NCBI RefSeq assembly: GCF_001941865.1
Contig: NZ_CP016162.1
Span: 2,232,001 to 2,296,000 of the forward strand
Direction of reading: 5' to 3'
From: Pseudomonas alcaliphila JAB1
Lineage (GTDB): Bacteria; Pseudomonadota; Gammaproteobacteria; Pseudomonadales; Pseudomonadaceae
DNA length: 64,000 nt
A program made the translations under genes and the position numbers. Below, piece by piece: positions 27,686 through 39,095 of the stretch. Each line of letters begins with the position of its first letter. Within the stretch, counting starts at the first letter, position 1. Below the pieces are notes generated by a model. It was not told where the DNA came from. It was given only the letters and a program-made list of their open reading frames with translations, and made no database searches.

Positions 27686-27730
27686 CTGTAGCTCACGCGG
27701 TCGCTTGGCCGCCGTACGCGAGAACACATC

Positions 27731-28030
27731 ATGACTTTGCATTCCCTTGCCGGAAGGCTGCTGGGCATCGCTGCCCTGGCGCTGCCCGGCATCCTGATGG
27801 CGGCCCAGCCTGACCCGCTGGACGCCAACGCCGCCGTGCCGGCGCAGGATTACCGTTCCCCTCTGAAAGACTACCGCGCCCAGGCCGACGAGCCGTTGCA
27901 GGACTGGCGCGCGGCCAACGATCTGGTCGGCCGTATCGGCGGCTGGCGCACCTACAGCATGGAAGGCTGGGAGCAGCCGGCCGAGCAGGGCGCCGAGCCC
28001 GTCGAGGGAGGTGGCCATGCTCACCATTAA
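27731..28030 (+). CDS. Small exported protein of the copper module
   Basis: A 99-residue protein with a signal peptide (LLGIAALALPGILMAAQ), a DYRSPLKDYRAQADEPLQDWRAANDLVGRIGGWRTY core and a GGGHAHH tail that could bind metal. Similar short proteins precede TolC genes in copper and heavy-metal clusters, but I do not recognise a named family. Its 3' end overlaps the TolC gene by 14 bases, so they are cotranslated. Confidence 0.65.
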   Translation: MTLHSLAGRLLGIAALALPGILMAAQPDPLDANAAVPAQDYRSPLKDYRAQADEPLQDWRAANDLVGRIGGWRTYSMEGWEQPAEQGAEPVEGGGHAHH

Positions 28031-29417
28031 ACCCGCCGTACTGCTCTGCGCCGCACTGCTGTTGGCCGGCTGCGCCGGCTTCAGCCAGGACAGCGGCTTC
28101 GATCCGGTGCAGCAAAGCGCCGAGCGCCAGTTGGACAAGCAACTGCTGTGGGCCCGCGACGAGGCCGGGCGCAGCCAGATCGAGGCGCGCGTCGCCGAGC
28201 TGTTGGCCGAACCCCTGAGCCTGGATGCCGCGGTGCAGCTGGCGCTGCTCAACAACCGCGGCCTGCAGGCGTCTTTCGACGAACTGGGCATCGGCGAGGC
28301 CGAACGGGTGCAGGCCGGGCGCCTGCCCAATCCCGGCTTCTCCTACGGCCGCCTGGAGAAGGGCAGCGAGGTCGAATACGAGCGCGGCCTGCACCTGAAT
28401 CTGGCGCGGCTGATCGCCCTGCCACTGACCTCGCGCCTGGAGGGGCGGCGCTTCGAGCAGTTGCAGCGGCAGACCAGCCTGGCGGTGTTCGACCTGGCCA
28501 GCGAGACGCGCAAGGCCTGGTACCAGGCGGTCGCCGCAGAGGAGAGCCTGGTCTACGCGCGGCAGGTGTTGGCCGCCGCCGAAGCCGGCGCCGAGCTGGC
28601 CCGGCGCATGGTCGCAGTGGGTAACTTCAGCAAGTTGCAGCAGGCCGAACAGCAGAACTTCTACGCCGAGGCCGGCATCGGCCTGCTGCAGGCCGAACAG
28701 GCGCGGGTGCGCAGCCGCGAGCAGTTGACCCGTCTGCTCGGCCTGTGGGGCGAGCAACAGGGCTACCGCCTGCCCGAACGCCTGCCGGCGCTGCCGAAAA
28801 ACGCGGACGAGTTGCCGGACGTGGAGCGCCTGGCCATGAACCAGCGCCAGGACATCCAGGCCATGCGTCTGGATGCCGAGCGCCTGGCGCAGAACCTCGG
28901 CCTGACCCGCACCACGCGCTTCATCAACGTGCTGGAGCTGGGCGTGGTCAACAACCGCTCCAATGAGGAGCCGACCCTGCGCGGCTACGAGATCAGCGTC
29001 GAGCTGCCGCTGTTCGACTGGAGCGGGGCCAAGGTGGCGCGGGCCGAGGCGCAGTATCGCCAGGCGCTCAACCGCGCTGCCGAGACGGCGATCAACGCCC
29101 GCTCGCAGGTGCGCGAGGCCTACCACGCCTACCGTAACGCCTTCGAGCTGGCGCAGCACTATCGTGCCGAAGTGCTGCCGCTGCGCCAGCGCATTGCCGA
29201 GGAGAACCTGCTGCGCTACAACGGCATGTTCATCAGCACCTTCGACCTGCTCGCCGATGCGCGCCGCCAGGTGCAGGCGGTGGACGGCTACCTTCAGGCG
29301 CAGCGCGACTTCTGGCTGGCGCGCGCCGACCTCGACATGGCCCTGTTGGGCGCCCCCAATCCCTCGCTCGGCGCGGCGCCTGCCGCTGCTGCCGAGCCGG
29401 CCGCCGCCGGCCACTGA
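28017..29417 (+). CDS. TolC-family outer-membrane efflux lipoprotein
   Basis: A 466-residue protein with a lipoprotein signal (LLLAGCAG, lipid Cys near residue 18) and two TolC repeats made of long helices (LDAAVQLALLNNRGLQASFDELGI, and EISVELPLFDWSGAKVARAEAQYRQ). It would form the outer-membrane duct of a metal efflux system, but no RND pump or fusion protein is in the window. ATG at 28017 has GGAGG five bases upstream. Confidence 0.85.
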   Translation: MLTIKPAVLLCAALLLAGCAGFSQDSGFDPVQQSAERQLDKQLLWARDEAGRSQIEARVAELLAEPLSLDAAVQLALLNNRGLQASFDELGIGEAERVQAGRLPNPGFSYGRLEKGSEVEYERGLHLNLARLIALPLTSRLEGRRFEQLQRQTSLAVFDLASETRKAWYQAVAAEESLVYARQVLAAAEAGAELARRMVAVGNFSKLQQAEQQNFYAEAGIGLLQAEQARVRSREQLTRLLGLWGEQQGYRLPERLPALPKNADELPDVERLAMNQRQDIQAMRLDAERLAQNLGLTRTTRFINVLELGVVNNRSNEEPTLRGYEISVELPLFDWSGAKVARAEAQYRQALNRAAETAINARSQVREAYHAYRNAFELAQHYRAEVLPLRQRIAEENLLRYNGMFISTFDLLADARRQVQAVDGYLQAQRDFWLARADLDMALLGAPNPSLGAAPAAAAEPAAAGH

Positions 29418-29433
29418 ACAAGGACATTCCCAG

Positions 29434-30846
29434 ATGGTTTCACGACGCGATTTCTTTCTCGGGGCCGGCGCCATCGGCGCTGCGGTGGCCACTTCGGCGG
29501 TCAGCCGGGTGGCCATGGCGGCCCTGCCCGAGCCGGTGCTGCAGGCCAGCGCCGACACCCAGCCGCCGCTGCAGCCGGGCAGCGGGCGGCCCTACAACCC
29601 GGTGGTCACCCTCAACGGCTGGACCCTGCCGTGGCGGATGAACAACGGGGTCAAGGAGTTCCACCTGGTCGCCGAGCCGGTGGTACGCGAGCTGGCGCCC
29701 GGCTACAAGGCCCACCTGTGGGGCTATAACGGCCAGTCGCCGGGGCCGACTATCGAGGTGGTGGAGGGCGACCGGGTGCGCATCTTCGTTACCAACAAGC
29801 TGCCCGAGCACACCAGCATCCACTGGCACGGCCAGCGCCTGCCCAACGGCATGGACGGTGTGACGGGCCTGACCCAGCCGGCGATTCCCTCTGGCAAGAC
29901 CTTCGTCTACGAGTTTGTCGCCCGCCGTCCCGGCACCTTCATGTACCACCCGCACGCCGACGAGATGGTGCAGATGGCCATGGGCATGATGGGCTTCTGG
30001 GTCACCCACCCCAGGGAGCATCACCCGCTGATCGCCGAGGTGGACCGCGACTACTGCTTGCTGCTCAGCGCCTACGACATTGAGCCGGGCGCCTACACGC
30101 CGAAGATCATGGAGATGCTCGATTTCAACCTGTGGACCTTCAACAGCCGGGTGTTCCCCGGCATCGACCCGCTGGTGGCGCGCCAGGGCGAGCGGGTGCG
30201 CCTGCGCGTCGGCAACCTGACCATGACCAACCACCCGATCCACCTGCACGGCCACGAGTTCGAGGTCACCGGCACCGACGGCGGGCCGACCCCGGTCGGC
30301 TCGCGCTGGCCGGAGGTGACCGCCGATGTTGCGGTGGGGCAGATGCGCCAGCTCGAGTTCATCGCCGACGAGGAGGGCGACTGGGCGCTGCACTGCCACA
30401 AGAGCCACCACAGCATGAACGCCATGGGCCACGACGTGCCGACCCTGGTCGGCGTCGATCATCGCGACATGACGCGCAAGATCGCCAAACTGGTGCCGGA
30501 CTACATGGTGATGGGCGAGCGCGGCATGGCCGACATGGCGGAGATGCAGATGCCGCTACCCGACAACACCGTGCCGATGATGACCGGCGACGGCCCGTTC
30601 GGCTCGGTGGAGATGGGCGGCATGTTCACCATGCTCAAGGTGCGCAAGGAGCAGGCCGCTGGCGACTACCGCGACCCGGGCTGGTTCGAGCACCCAGCCG
30701 GCACGGTGGCCTATGAGTGGAAGGGCGCACTGGCCAACCCGAGCCGCTCGCACGACGGCGGCGGCCAGTCGATGCCGCTCAAGCAGCCGCTCGAGACGCC
30801 GGTGGAAGTGCAGGTACGCAAGCCGGGCGGTCATGCCGGGCATTGA
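29434..30846 (+). CDS. Periplasmic multicopper oxidase (CopA-like), Tat-exported
   Basis: A 470-residue multicopper oxidase. SRRDFFLGAGAIGAAVA is a twin-arginine signal. All four copper-ligand groups are present: HWHG (near residue 131), HPHAD (about 173), HPIHLHGHEF (about 268) and HCHKSHHSMNAM (about 328), the last with the type-1 methionine. A Met-rich stretch (MADMAEMQMP, MMTGDGPFGSVEMGGM) follows. Likely role: oxidation of Cu(I) and protection of the periplasm. The open frame extends far upstream inside the TolC gene but the ATG at 29434 starts the Tat signal. Confidence 0.9.
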   Translation: MVSRRDFFLGAGAIGAAVATSAVSRVAMAALPEPVLQASADTQPPLQPGSGRPYNPVVTLNGWTLPWRMNNGVKEFHLVAEPVVRELAPGYKAHLWGYNGQSPGPTIEVVEGDRVRIFVTNKLPEHTSIHWHGQRLPNGMDGVTGLTQPAIPSGKTFVYEFVARRPGTFMYHPHADEMVQMAMGMMGFWVTHPREHHPLIAEVDRDYCLLLSAYDIEPGAYTPKIMEMLDFNLWTFNSRVFPGIDPLVARQGERVRLRVGNLTMTNHPIHLHGHEFEVTGTDGGPTPVGSRWPEVTADVAVGQMRQLEFIADEEGDWALHCHKSHHSMNAMGHDVPTLVGVDHRDMTRKIAKLVPDYMVMGERGMADMAEMQMPLPDNTVPMMTGDGPFGSVEMGGMFTMLKVRKEQAAGDYRDPGWFEHPAGTVAYEWKGALANPSRSHDGGGQSMPLKQPLETPVEVQVRKPGGHAGH

Positions 30847-30897
30847 CGGGGCGGGCCGCCACGCGGCCCGGTCCCTACAGCAAGCGAGGATTCACCG

Positions 30898-31392
30898 ATG
30901 AAAACAGCACAGGTACTGGTTCTGACCCTGATCGGGCTGCTCGGCAGCCCGGCAGCGCTGGCCCACAGCCAGGCGCACGAGGGGCATCAGGCCGCCGCAA
31001 CGATCAGGGAGCAGAAGCCCTGGGGCATCGCCGGCGATGACGTTGAGGTCGACCGCACCATCGAGATCCGCATGACCGATCAGATGCGTTTCACTCCGGA
31101 TCGGCTGCAGGTCCGGCAGGGCGAGATCATTCGTTTTGTCTACCACAACGACGGCAAGATCCTCCACGAGTTCGTCATCGGTACCCGCGAAACCCTGGAT
31201 GAACATGCCGAGGCAATGCTGCGTTTTCCCGGCATGGAACACGACGAGCCCTATATGGCTCACGTTGCGCCGGGGCAGAGCGGCGAGATGATCTGGACCT
31301 TCAACCGCGCCGGCGAATTCGATTTCGCCTGCCTGATCGCCGGCCACTACCAGACCGGCAAGGTCGGTACCATCCAGGTGCTGGCCGACTGA
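30898..31392 (+). CDS. Periplasmic cupredoxin
   Basis: A 164-residue exported protein: signal to about residue 22, a His-rich link (HSQAHEGHQ), then a plastocyanin-like fold with LHEFVIG and CLIAGHYQTGKVGT. The first His, the Cys and the second His of a type-1 copper site are present, but the usual methionine position after HYQTG is a lysine, so the site is atypical. It lies between the multicopper oxidase and the CusF-like gene, and could hand copper to either. Confidence 0.85.
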   Translation: MKTAQVLVLTLIGLLGSPAALAHSQAHEGHQAAATIREQKPWGIAGDDVEVDRTIEIRMTDQMRFTPDRLQVRQGEIIRFVYHNDGKILHEFVIGTRETLDEHAEAMLRFPGMEHDEPYMAHVAPGQSGEMIWTFNRAGEFDFACLIAGHYQTGKVGTIQVLAD

Positions 31393-31411
31393 CCTACGAG
31401 AGGAAACACGC

Positions 31412-31705
31412 ATGAAGAAGCAACTGATGATCGCGGCGCTGGCCGCCCTGTTCAGTCTGCCGTTGCAGGCCGCCGACCCCGCGCCGCTGAGCCAGGGCGA
31501 GGTGCGCAAGGTGGACGCCGCCGCGCAGAAGATCACCCTGCGCCACGGCCCAATCGCCAGTATCGGCATGCCGCCGATGACCATGGTCTTCGAGGTCGAG
31601 AAGCCGGAACTACTGGAAGGGGTTTCAGCAGGAGAGAAGGTGAAGTTTCAAGTGCAGCAGCAGGGTAGCCGTTACATCGTTACCGAACTGCAGGTAGTGG
31701 AGTAG
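31412..31705 (+). CDS. CusF-like periplasmic copper-binding protein
   Basis: A 97-residue protein with a signal peptide (LAALFSLPLQAA) and the CusF core: RKVDAAAQKITLRHGPI then GMPPMTMVFEV. The Cu(I)-binding His, Met and Met are present; the tryptophan that caps copper in E. coli CusF is a methionine here, as in many pseudomonad homologues. GAGAGGAAA precedes the ATG. Last gene of the copper module. Confidence 0.87.
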   Translation: MKKQLMIAALAALFSLPLQAADPAPLSQGEVRKVDAAAQKITLRHGPIASIGMPPMTMVFEVEKPELLEGVSAGEKVKFQVQQQGSRYIVTELQVVE

Positions 31706-31713
31706 CCAGGAGA

Positions 31714-31742
31714 GCCGGCCCAGGCATTGCGCCTGGGCTGGC
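31714..31742. terminator. Stem-loop between convergent CusF-like and HU genes
   Basis: A 12-base stem (31714-31725 with 31731-31742, one G-T type mismatch) around ATTGC. It lies 9 bases after the CusF-like stop and just after the HU stop on the other strand. No clear T-run, so a bidirectional, possibly weak, terminator. Confidence 0.55.
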
Positions 31743-31748
31743 GAACAC

Positions 31749-32027
31749 TCAGTTCAGGCCGTCGGTCAGGGCCTTGGCAGGTACCAGCTTGACCACTTTC
31801 TTGGCAGCGATTTCGATGGCTTTGCCGGTCTGCGGGTTACGGCCGGTGCGTGCCGGGCGCTCGCTCACTTTCAGCTTGCCGATGCCTGGCAGGGTGATCT
31901 CACCGTCGTTTTCCAGTGCGTCGCCGACAATTTCGCCCAGCTGATCGATCAGGGTACGGACAGTGGCTTTGGGCAGGGATACGGCCTCGGCCAGGTCGCT
32001 GATCAGTTGGTCTTTGGTGATTGCCAT
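31749..32027 (-). CDS. HU-family DNA-binding protein
   Basis: A 92-residue histone-like protein: MAITKDQLISDLAEAV start, GEIVGDALENDGEITLPGIGKLKV, and the DNA-contact arm RTGRNPQTGKAIEIAA. It is a nucleoid architectural protein; which pseudomonad HU paralogue it is cannot be decided. The ATG at 32027 is preceded by GGAG; upstream in-frame codons are not HU-like. Confidence 0.92.
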   Translation of the reverse strand: MAITKDQLISDLAEAVSLPKATVRTLIDQLGEIVGDALENDGEITLPGIGKLKVSERPARTGRNPQTGKAIEIAAKKVVKLVPAKALTDGLN

Positions 32028-32120
32028 GATGTAACTCCGTTTGCAGGTGAGAGGTTCGATGCTGCCGATATGGATCTGCGCAGTCGAAAACGTGGGAACG
32101 CTAACATAAAAGACATGATT

Positions 32121-32146
32121 CGGCAGTGCCGCAACGGGCACTGCCG
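32121..32146. terminator. Stem-loop after the lipase-like gene
   Basis: CGGCAGTGCC and GGCACTGCCG form a perfect 10-bp stem around GCAACG, 19 bases after the lipase-like stop on the minus strand. A modest T-rich stretch follows in that direction, so a terminator is likely. It also lies in the upstream region of the HU gene. Confidence 0.5.
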
Positions 32147-32164
32147 ATAGGGCTTAGTGTCGCA

Positions 32165-33757
32165 TCAGTCCTGGTGGTTCCAGCGTGCTAGCAAAAAACG
32201 CAGCCTGCCGCTGATGCCGGGTTCGCTGGCGCTGTCGAACGGCACCTCGATCTCCAGGCTTCCATCGTTCTGGAGGTTGCCATCGAGTTTATGGTCGGCG
32301 CTGTGCACCCCCTGGTTCTGCCAGGCGTGGCTCACCTGCCAGCCGCTGTCGGCGCCAGGCGGGGTTATTTCCAGCACCAGGCTGTTGCGGAACAGGTAGC
32401 TGCCCTCGAAATGCTGGTTGACCCATAGCTTGCGCTCCACCTCGTAGTCCGGCACTCGCACGTTAAAGGTCAAGGTATAGGCCAGCCCCTTGCGCCTACT
32501 GTTCACGCGCGCCCGATCAGCCAGAAACAGGCTGCCAAGGAATAGCTTGCCGTTCTCCTGCGGTGCCTTGAGCCAGTGCTGGTGGGCGAGACAGGCCAGC
32601 GAATCCTCTTCGGCGGTACGCCTGCTCAGGTACCAGAGCTTGCCACGTGGGGCGGCGAGCACTTCGAACTGGTACAGGGCGTTGACCGTTTGCCCCTGGC
32701 TCTCAGACTTGCGCAGCTCCTTGGGCAGGGTGATGGCGTCGACTTCAGCCCAGATGTCCACACGTACATTGCCGAACAGAAAGCGCGTGAGATTCTGGTA
32801 AGCCTCCTCGCTGTTGACGATGCCGAAGTAGCCGGAATGCGCTCGATAGGTAAAGGCCTTGGCGCAGGGCGCTGTCGGTTTGCCGCTAGCGTCCAGGCCG
32901 CAGAGGGTCGCGTTGTCGATGCGCACCAGGCCGTCGCTGCCATGGCCGGCGAAGGTACGCGACAGGCCCAGGCCTGCTTCGTAGTCCATGCGGTTGGTGC
33001 CAACCATGCAGAAGAAGCGTTTGGATGCAAAGCGTGCCTCGGGCAGCCAGTCGACGCGTTCGGTGAGCTTGTAGGCAGCTTCCAGATCCAGAAAGGTCGC
33101 CAGGCGCTGGCGGTTGAAATTGCTGATATCGCTCAGGTTCAGCCAGCTCGGCGGGTTGATGCCGAGCAGGTCGATGCCGTTGTGCGGGGTAGCGTAGGTG
33201 AACACCTTGTCCACCAACTGAGCTGCGCCACCTGGGTCCAGCTTGGAGTTTTGCAGCAGGCCACGGCAGACCAGGCCACCCATCGAATGGGCCACCAGGT
33301 AGCAGCGAAAGTCGGTCTTGCTAATGCCGTTCTTGGGGTTGGCGCAGATCAGCTCGCGCACCTTGAGTATCAGCTCGCCAAGCTTGCTGGCGAATACCTC
33401 CAGGCTCGGTGTGCTGCCGAGACCCAGCAGCCGTGAGGCCTCGTCGTAGTAGCGATAGATAATGATCGAGCGGCTGCCCAGGCGGTTGTCGGTATTGGCG
33501 GCCCATTCCGGGTCGAGAATGTCGTAGCCGTCTTCGTATACGTCCTGATAGTCGAATTCTGTGGCCAGGCGGATCACTGGCGACTCGAAGACGAATTTGC
33601 GTGACTGGCGGGTCTTTTCCGCCACCGCGCGGTAGACGGTAGAACCGAGGTTGAAACCGCAGAACGGGTCGGCGCTGGTCTGGTCGATCTCCACCGGGGT
33701 CATGGCGTAGCCACGCACGTAGATGATCGGATGGAAGGGGCTATGCGAATTGGCCAT
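32165..33757 (-). CDS. Lipase-like alpha/beta hydrolase
   Basis: A 530-residue protein. The N-terminal half is an alpha/beta hydrolase: HPIIYVRGY near residue 9, nucleophile elbow AHSMGGLVCRGLL near 172 and FTYATPHNGIDLLG near 203; a HGSDGLVRIDN segment near 286 probably supplies the catalytic His/Asp region. The C-terminal 200 residues look like beta-rich sandwich sequence, perhaps for binding or membrane contact. There is no signal peptide. The pattern recalls cytosolic or type VI-exported lipases, but no type VI gene is adjacent. Confidence 0.7.
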   Translation of the reverse strand: MANSHSPFHPIIYVRGYAMTPVEIDQTSADPFCGFNLGSTVYRAVAEKTRQSRKFVFESPVIRLATEFDYQDVYEDGYDILDPEWAANTDNRLGSRSIIIYRYYDEASRLLGLGSTPSLEVFASKLGELILKVRELICANPKNGISKTDFRCYLVAHSMGGLVCRGLLQNSKLDPGGAAQLVDKVFTYATPHNGIDLLGINPPSWLNLSDISNFNRQRLATFLDLEAAYKLTERVDWLPEARFASKRFFCMVGTNRMDYEAGLGLSRTFAGHGSDGLVRIDNATLCGLDASGKPTAPCAKAFTYRAHSGYFGIVNSEEAYQNLTRFLFGNVRVDIWAEVDAITLPKELRKSESQGQTVNALYQFEVLAAPRGKLWYLSRRTAEEDSLACLAHQHWLKAPQENGKLFLGSLFLADRARVNSRRKGLAYTLTFNVRVPDYEVERKLWVNQHFEGSYLFRNSLVLEITPPGADSGWQVSHAWQNQGVHSADHKLDGNLQNDGSLEIEVPFDSASEPGISGRLRFLLARWNHQD

Positions 33758-33953
33758 GGTTGCTCCTGAGGTGGCGTGCGCGTGCCTCGGGAATGCTCAT
33801 CATGGCCGAACTGCGGGATGCGACGAGTGGCGCGGGTAATAGCGGAGAAGGTTAGCTCAGCGCCAGAGGTTTTCCGGATTTTTGCACGGCCAGACGGCGA
33901 CTTGGCAAGGCTCGACTAAGCTACTGAGACTTGCCTAATGCTGGAGTGCCATC

Positions 33954-35588
33954 ATGTTGCGCGCATTTGCCGATCTGGGGTTTCGCTGGAAGATTGCCCT
34001 GCCCATTCTGTTGCTGGCCGCCTTGCTGGTAGCGATGGGCACCTTGGGGGTGCGCGGTATCACTCAGGTCGCCGAATCCAGTACCACGCTGACCAATCGC
34101 CATCTGCCGGCCATCAGCCTGCTGCTCAACGCCGACCGCGATCTTTACCAGGCCTTCGTCGCTGAGCGTAGCCTGCTCGACGAAGACTCCGGTGCGCACG
34201 CGGCACAATTACGCGCCTCGCATGCCGAGAACCTGCAGCAGGCCTATGACCGCGTGCACAAGTTCGCTGCGATGCAGCCAGGCAGCGAAGCACTGGCCTT
34301 GGTGGCCGAGTTCGACCGTGGCTTTGAACGCTGGAAGGCAACCTCGTTGCGCGTGCTGGAGCTGGCCAGCAGTGATCCCAATGGCGCCAGCCGGTTGAGT
34401 TTCGCCGATAGCGAGGCGCAATTCGAAGAGGCGCGCACTGCCATCGACAAGCTCGGTGAGCTGGAAGACAACGCCGCCAATGCCGTTGGCACCGATGCCA
34501 TTGCCCGCGGTGAGGCGCTGGTCTGGCAGCAGGGGCTGATCATCACCATCGGCTTGCTGGTGTGTCTGGTGCTGGTGGTGGGCTTCCCGCTGCTGGTAAC
34601 TCGTCCGCTGCACAGCCTGCTGCATCGTATCGAACAGATCGCCGACGGTGATGGCGACCTGCGGGTGCGCCTGGACGTGCTCTCCAGGGACGAACTGGGC
34701 AAGCTCAGCCACGCCTTCAACCGCTTTCTCGACAAACTGCAGCCGTTGATCAAGGAAGTCGGCAGGGTCACTGGCGAGGTGGCCGACTCGGCACAGAGTC
34801 TCGCAGGCATGGCGGCCGCCAATGACCGCTTGATCAGCAGCGAACACGCGGCGGTCGATCAGGTCAGCACTGCGGCCACCGAAATGAGCGTGGCCGTGCA
34901 TGAGGTGGCGCGCAATGCGCAGAATGCTGCCGATGCCGCGCGCCATGCCGAGGTCCAGTCGCGAGAAGGCGCCCAGGTGGTCGGCGCGACCATTCATTCG
35001 ATTCGCCAACTGGCCCAGGAAGTGGAAAGCGCATCCGACACCATCCAGACCCTGGAGCAGGAAACCGCCAACATCGGCGCGGTACTGGCGGTGATCAAGG
35101 GCATCGCCGAACAGACCAACCTGCTGGCGCTCAACGCGGCCATCGAGGCGGCGCGGGCAGGGGAGCAGGGCCGCGGTTTTGCCGTGGTCGCCGATGAGGT
35201 GCGAGCGCTGGCAGCGCGTACCCAGGAGTCGACCAAGGACATCCAGCAGATGATCGAGCGTCTGCAGGCTGGTGTGCAGAATGCGGTCAAGGCCACGCAT
35301 TCAGGCAGCGCACGGGCGCGGCAGAGCGTGGAGCAGGCGGCTGGTGTGGACCAGGCGCTGAGCGTGACCGGTGATTCGGTGCAGCGCATCAACGACATGG
35401 CTGCGCAGATCGCCACCGCCTGCGAGGAACAGAGCAGTGTTACCGAGGAAATCGCGCGCAATATCAGCGACATTCGCGACCTCTCCAACGAAGCGGCGCA
35501 GACCTCCGAACAGAGCACGCGGGCCAGCCAACACCTGTCCGAGCTGTCCCACAGGCTGGCCCAACTGGTGGGACGTTTCCGGGTGTGA
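33954..35588 (+). CDS. Methyl-accepting chemotaxis protein
   Basis: A 544-residue transducer: first membrane helix about residues 13-33, periplasmic four-helix sensor to about 190, second helix ([22 protein letters not shown]), a HAMP domain ([25 protein letters not shown]) and the signalling tip [32 protein letters not shown] near residue 390. It has the length and composition of pseudomonad 4HB receptors. Ligand unknown; no cheB/cheR-like neighbours. Confidence 0.92.
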   Translation: MLRAFADLGFRWKIALPILLLAALLVAMGTLGVRGITQVAESSTTLTNRHLPAISLLLNADRDLYQAFVAERSLLDEDSGAHAAQLRASHAENLQQAYDRVHKFAAMQPGSEALALVAEFDRGFERWKATSLRVLELASSDPNGASRLSFADSEAQFEEARTAIDKLGELEDNAANAVGTDAIARGEALVWQQGLIITIGLLVCLVLVVGFPLLVTRPLHSLLHRIEQIADGDGDLRVRLDVLSRDELGKLSHAFNRFLDKLQPLIKEVGRVTGEVADSAQSLAGMAAANDRLISSEHAAVDQVSTAATEMSVAVHEVARNAQNAADAARHAEVQSREGAQVVGATIHSIRQLAQEVESASDTIQTLEQETANIGAVLAVIKGIAEQTNLLALNAAIEAARAGEQGRGFAVVADEVRALAARTQESTKDIQQMIERLQAGVQNAVKATHSGSARARQSVEQAAGVDQALSVTGDSVQRINDMAAQIATACEEQSSVTEEIARNISDIRDLSNEAAQTSEQSTRASQHLSELSHRLAQLVGRFRV

Positions 35589-35684
35589 TGTCAGTGTCTC
35601 GCGTATCTAAGTGTTTGAAGCAGTTGTAAGTTTACGTTTAGCCGTTACAATGGCGCGGCTCGTCGCAATGGCGAGCAGCGTTAT

Positions 35685-35795
35685 GGTGGCCCTGCCGGTC
35701 CCCTCGCAACGATTACCCGTTAACCTGGTCAGGCCCGGAAGGGAGCAGCCACAGCGGGAACATTGTGTGCCGGGGTGTGGCTGGTAGGGTCCACC
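35685..35795 (+). ncRNA. ffs: 4.5S RNA of the signal recognition particle
   Basis: The block GTCAGGCCCGGAAGGGAGCA at about 35729-35748 is the conserved Ffh-binding apical region of bacterial SRP RNA. The ends GGTGGCCCTG and AGGGTCCACC pair to close the hairpin, giving about 111 bases. CGGGGTGTGGCTGG on the 3' side matches the conserved partner strand. Pseudomonads carry ffs close to dnaX, as here. Confidence 0.95.
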
Positions 35796-35866
35796 TCCAG
35801 TTTCCAAGCCCTTGCATCCTTCTATATCAATATCTTCAGCGCCCATCTGGCGGTTTTTGCTGTGCG

Positions 35867-35899
35867 CAATAAAAAGCCCGCGCTTTGGGCACGGGCTTT
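35867..35899 (-). terminator. Rho-independent terminator of the 35915 gene
   Basis: Read leftward: AAAGCCCG, a loop of about 11 bases, CGGGCTTTTTATT. The hairpin plus T-run lies 16 bases past the stop of the small minus-strand gene. It also has A residues on the other side and may stop transcripts from the ffs side. Confidence 0.8.
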
Positions 35900-35914
35900 C
35901 GGCTGTTTGCAGGC

Positions 35915-36202
35915 TCAGGTGATTCGGTAATTCAACACGCTGTCCTGTTCCTTGAGCGTCTTGCGCAGATCGGCTGGGATATTGCCAGCGCGTACGGCCA
36001 GTTCCAGGCGGATTTCTTCCAGGCTCTGGGCGAAGGCATTCTGGTCGTTGATCTGTGGCTTGGCCAGGACGCGGCTGTAGACAGTGCTGTCGCTCTCGTC
36101 GAGCAGGGCGAGGATGATGCTGCCGTCCGGTCGTGGTGAGCTGAAGCTGGCACGCAACGGATTGAACAGGTGATCGACGAGCTGTTGATTGGTGAGTTCC
36201 AT
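35915..36202 (-). CDS. Small conserved protein, DUF3509-like
   Basis: A 95-residue soluble protein with no signal or membrane segment. Pattern: FNPLRASFSSPRPDGSIILALLDESD...YSRVLAKPQ...FAQSLEEIRLEL. It aligns along its length with the next gene upstream, so the two are tandem paralogues of a short alpha/beta family; I believe this is the pseudomonad DUF3509-type family but cannot confirm it. Ends at a strong terminator. Confidence 0.7.
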   Translation of the reverse strand: MELTNQQLVDHLFNPLRASFSSPRPDGSIILALLDESDSTVYSRVLAKPQINDQNAFAQSLEEIRLELAVRAGNIPADLRKTLKEQDSVLNYRIT

Positions 36203-36255
36203 GTCCTACTCCATCCTGAGGTTGGTCACCTTCGACCTCAGGATGACGATTTAGT

Positions 36256-36477
36256 TCAGGCAGTGAGCGACTGGCGGGTACGCTCGATCACCTGTTGCAG
36301 CGATTCGTCGCTGTACTGGCCTGGGTAGAGACGCTGGCTGTACTGGGCGATACCGGTCTTGTCGACCAGGGTAAAGCTGAAGCTGCCCTTGCGCGTTGCC
36401 TGGATGCGGCAATCGAACGGAGCGAAGGCGTGAGTCAGGGTGCTGATGGCTTTCTGAATTTGATGTTGAGCATTCAT
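36256..36477 (-). CDS. Small conserved protein, DUF3509-like paralogue
   Basis: A 73-residue protein (HAFAPFDCRIQATRKGSFSFTLVDKTG...YSQRLYPGQYSDESLQQVIERTRQSL) related to the 95-residue neighbour 53 bases downstream. Shared positions include F.P, G-S, L-D, Y-S-R/Q-L and a C-terminal I-R or E-R helix. Probably one transcript. Function unknown. Confidence 0.65.
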   Translation of the reverse strand: MNAQHQIQKAISTLTHAFAPFDCRIQATRKGSFSFTLVDKTGIAQYSQRLYPGQYSDESLQQVIERTRQSLTA

Positions 36478-36941
36478 TTTTCTAGGTATTCCTTAAAGCA
36501 TGTGCGCTTCGTTGCGCGTGGTGTAGCTCCATGTGGTTGGCCGAAAAACGGCCATAGCATGTCAACCGATCGGAGCTTGATTAGCACGATAAAGTTCCAT
36601 TATTACGGTTCTTCGGCGTGGTCGGTACGTCGGAGGCAGGCAGAGGAACTGCACCGATAAACGGCGAGTCGGCCTGATCAGTCAGCAGATGGGATCTTGG
36701 AGGGCGGCAGCGCGGAGATGCGCTAGACGTTGAACCGGGAAACCAGCGAGGGGGCGCAAAGGCCTTAATGACTTACAGCGTGGTACGAACGGCGCGGATG
36801 GTAATGCTTTGTGCAAGAAATGACCAGCACTATTTCTCAAGTCAGGGCTATGCAGCTCCACATATGCGGGTGGCGGATGCAATTTGCCGGTTGCTCCGCT
36901 AGGATTAGCCCACTTTTGCTTTCCTCATATGACGGTTTTCC
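36478..36941. other. 464-base gap upstream of dnaX
   Basis: No credible coding frame, tRNA or repeat family member is seen. A small hairpin GGCC-GAAAAAC-GGCC lies at about 36539-36553. The dnaX promoter and that of the leftward small-protein pair must lie here, but no clear -35/-10 pair stands out to me. Confidence 0.5.
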
Positions 36942-39047
<2,106 letters not shown>

Positions 39048-39095
39048 CCGGTCGTTTCAACGACTTGTTTAACCCCGAACACCGAGGATACCGAC

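Noticed and set aside
27729..29558. A 609-codon open frame on the minus strand opposite the TolC gene
   Set aside because: It spans several real genes with overlapping starts and ribosome sites on the other strand, and its sequence is Leu/Gln/Ala-rich shadow sequence.
35607..35846. A minus-strand protein over the 4.5S RNA
   Set aside because: The region is the conserved SRP RNA on the plus strand; the frame is incidental.
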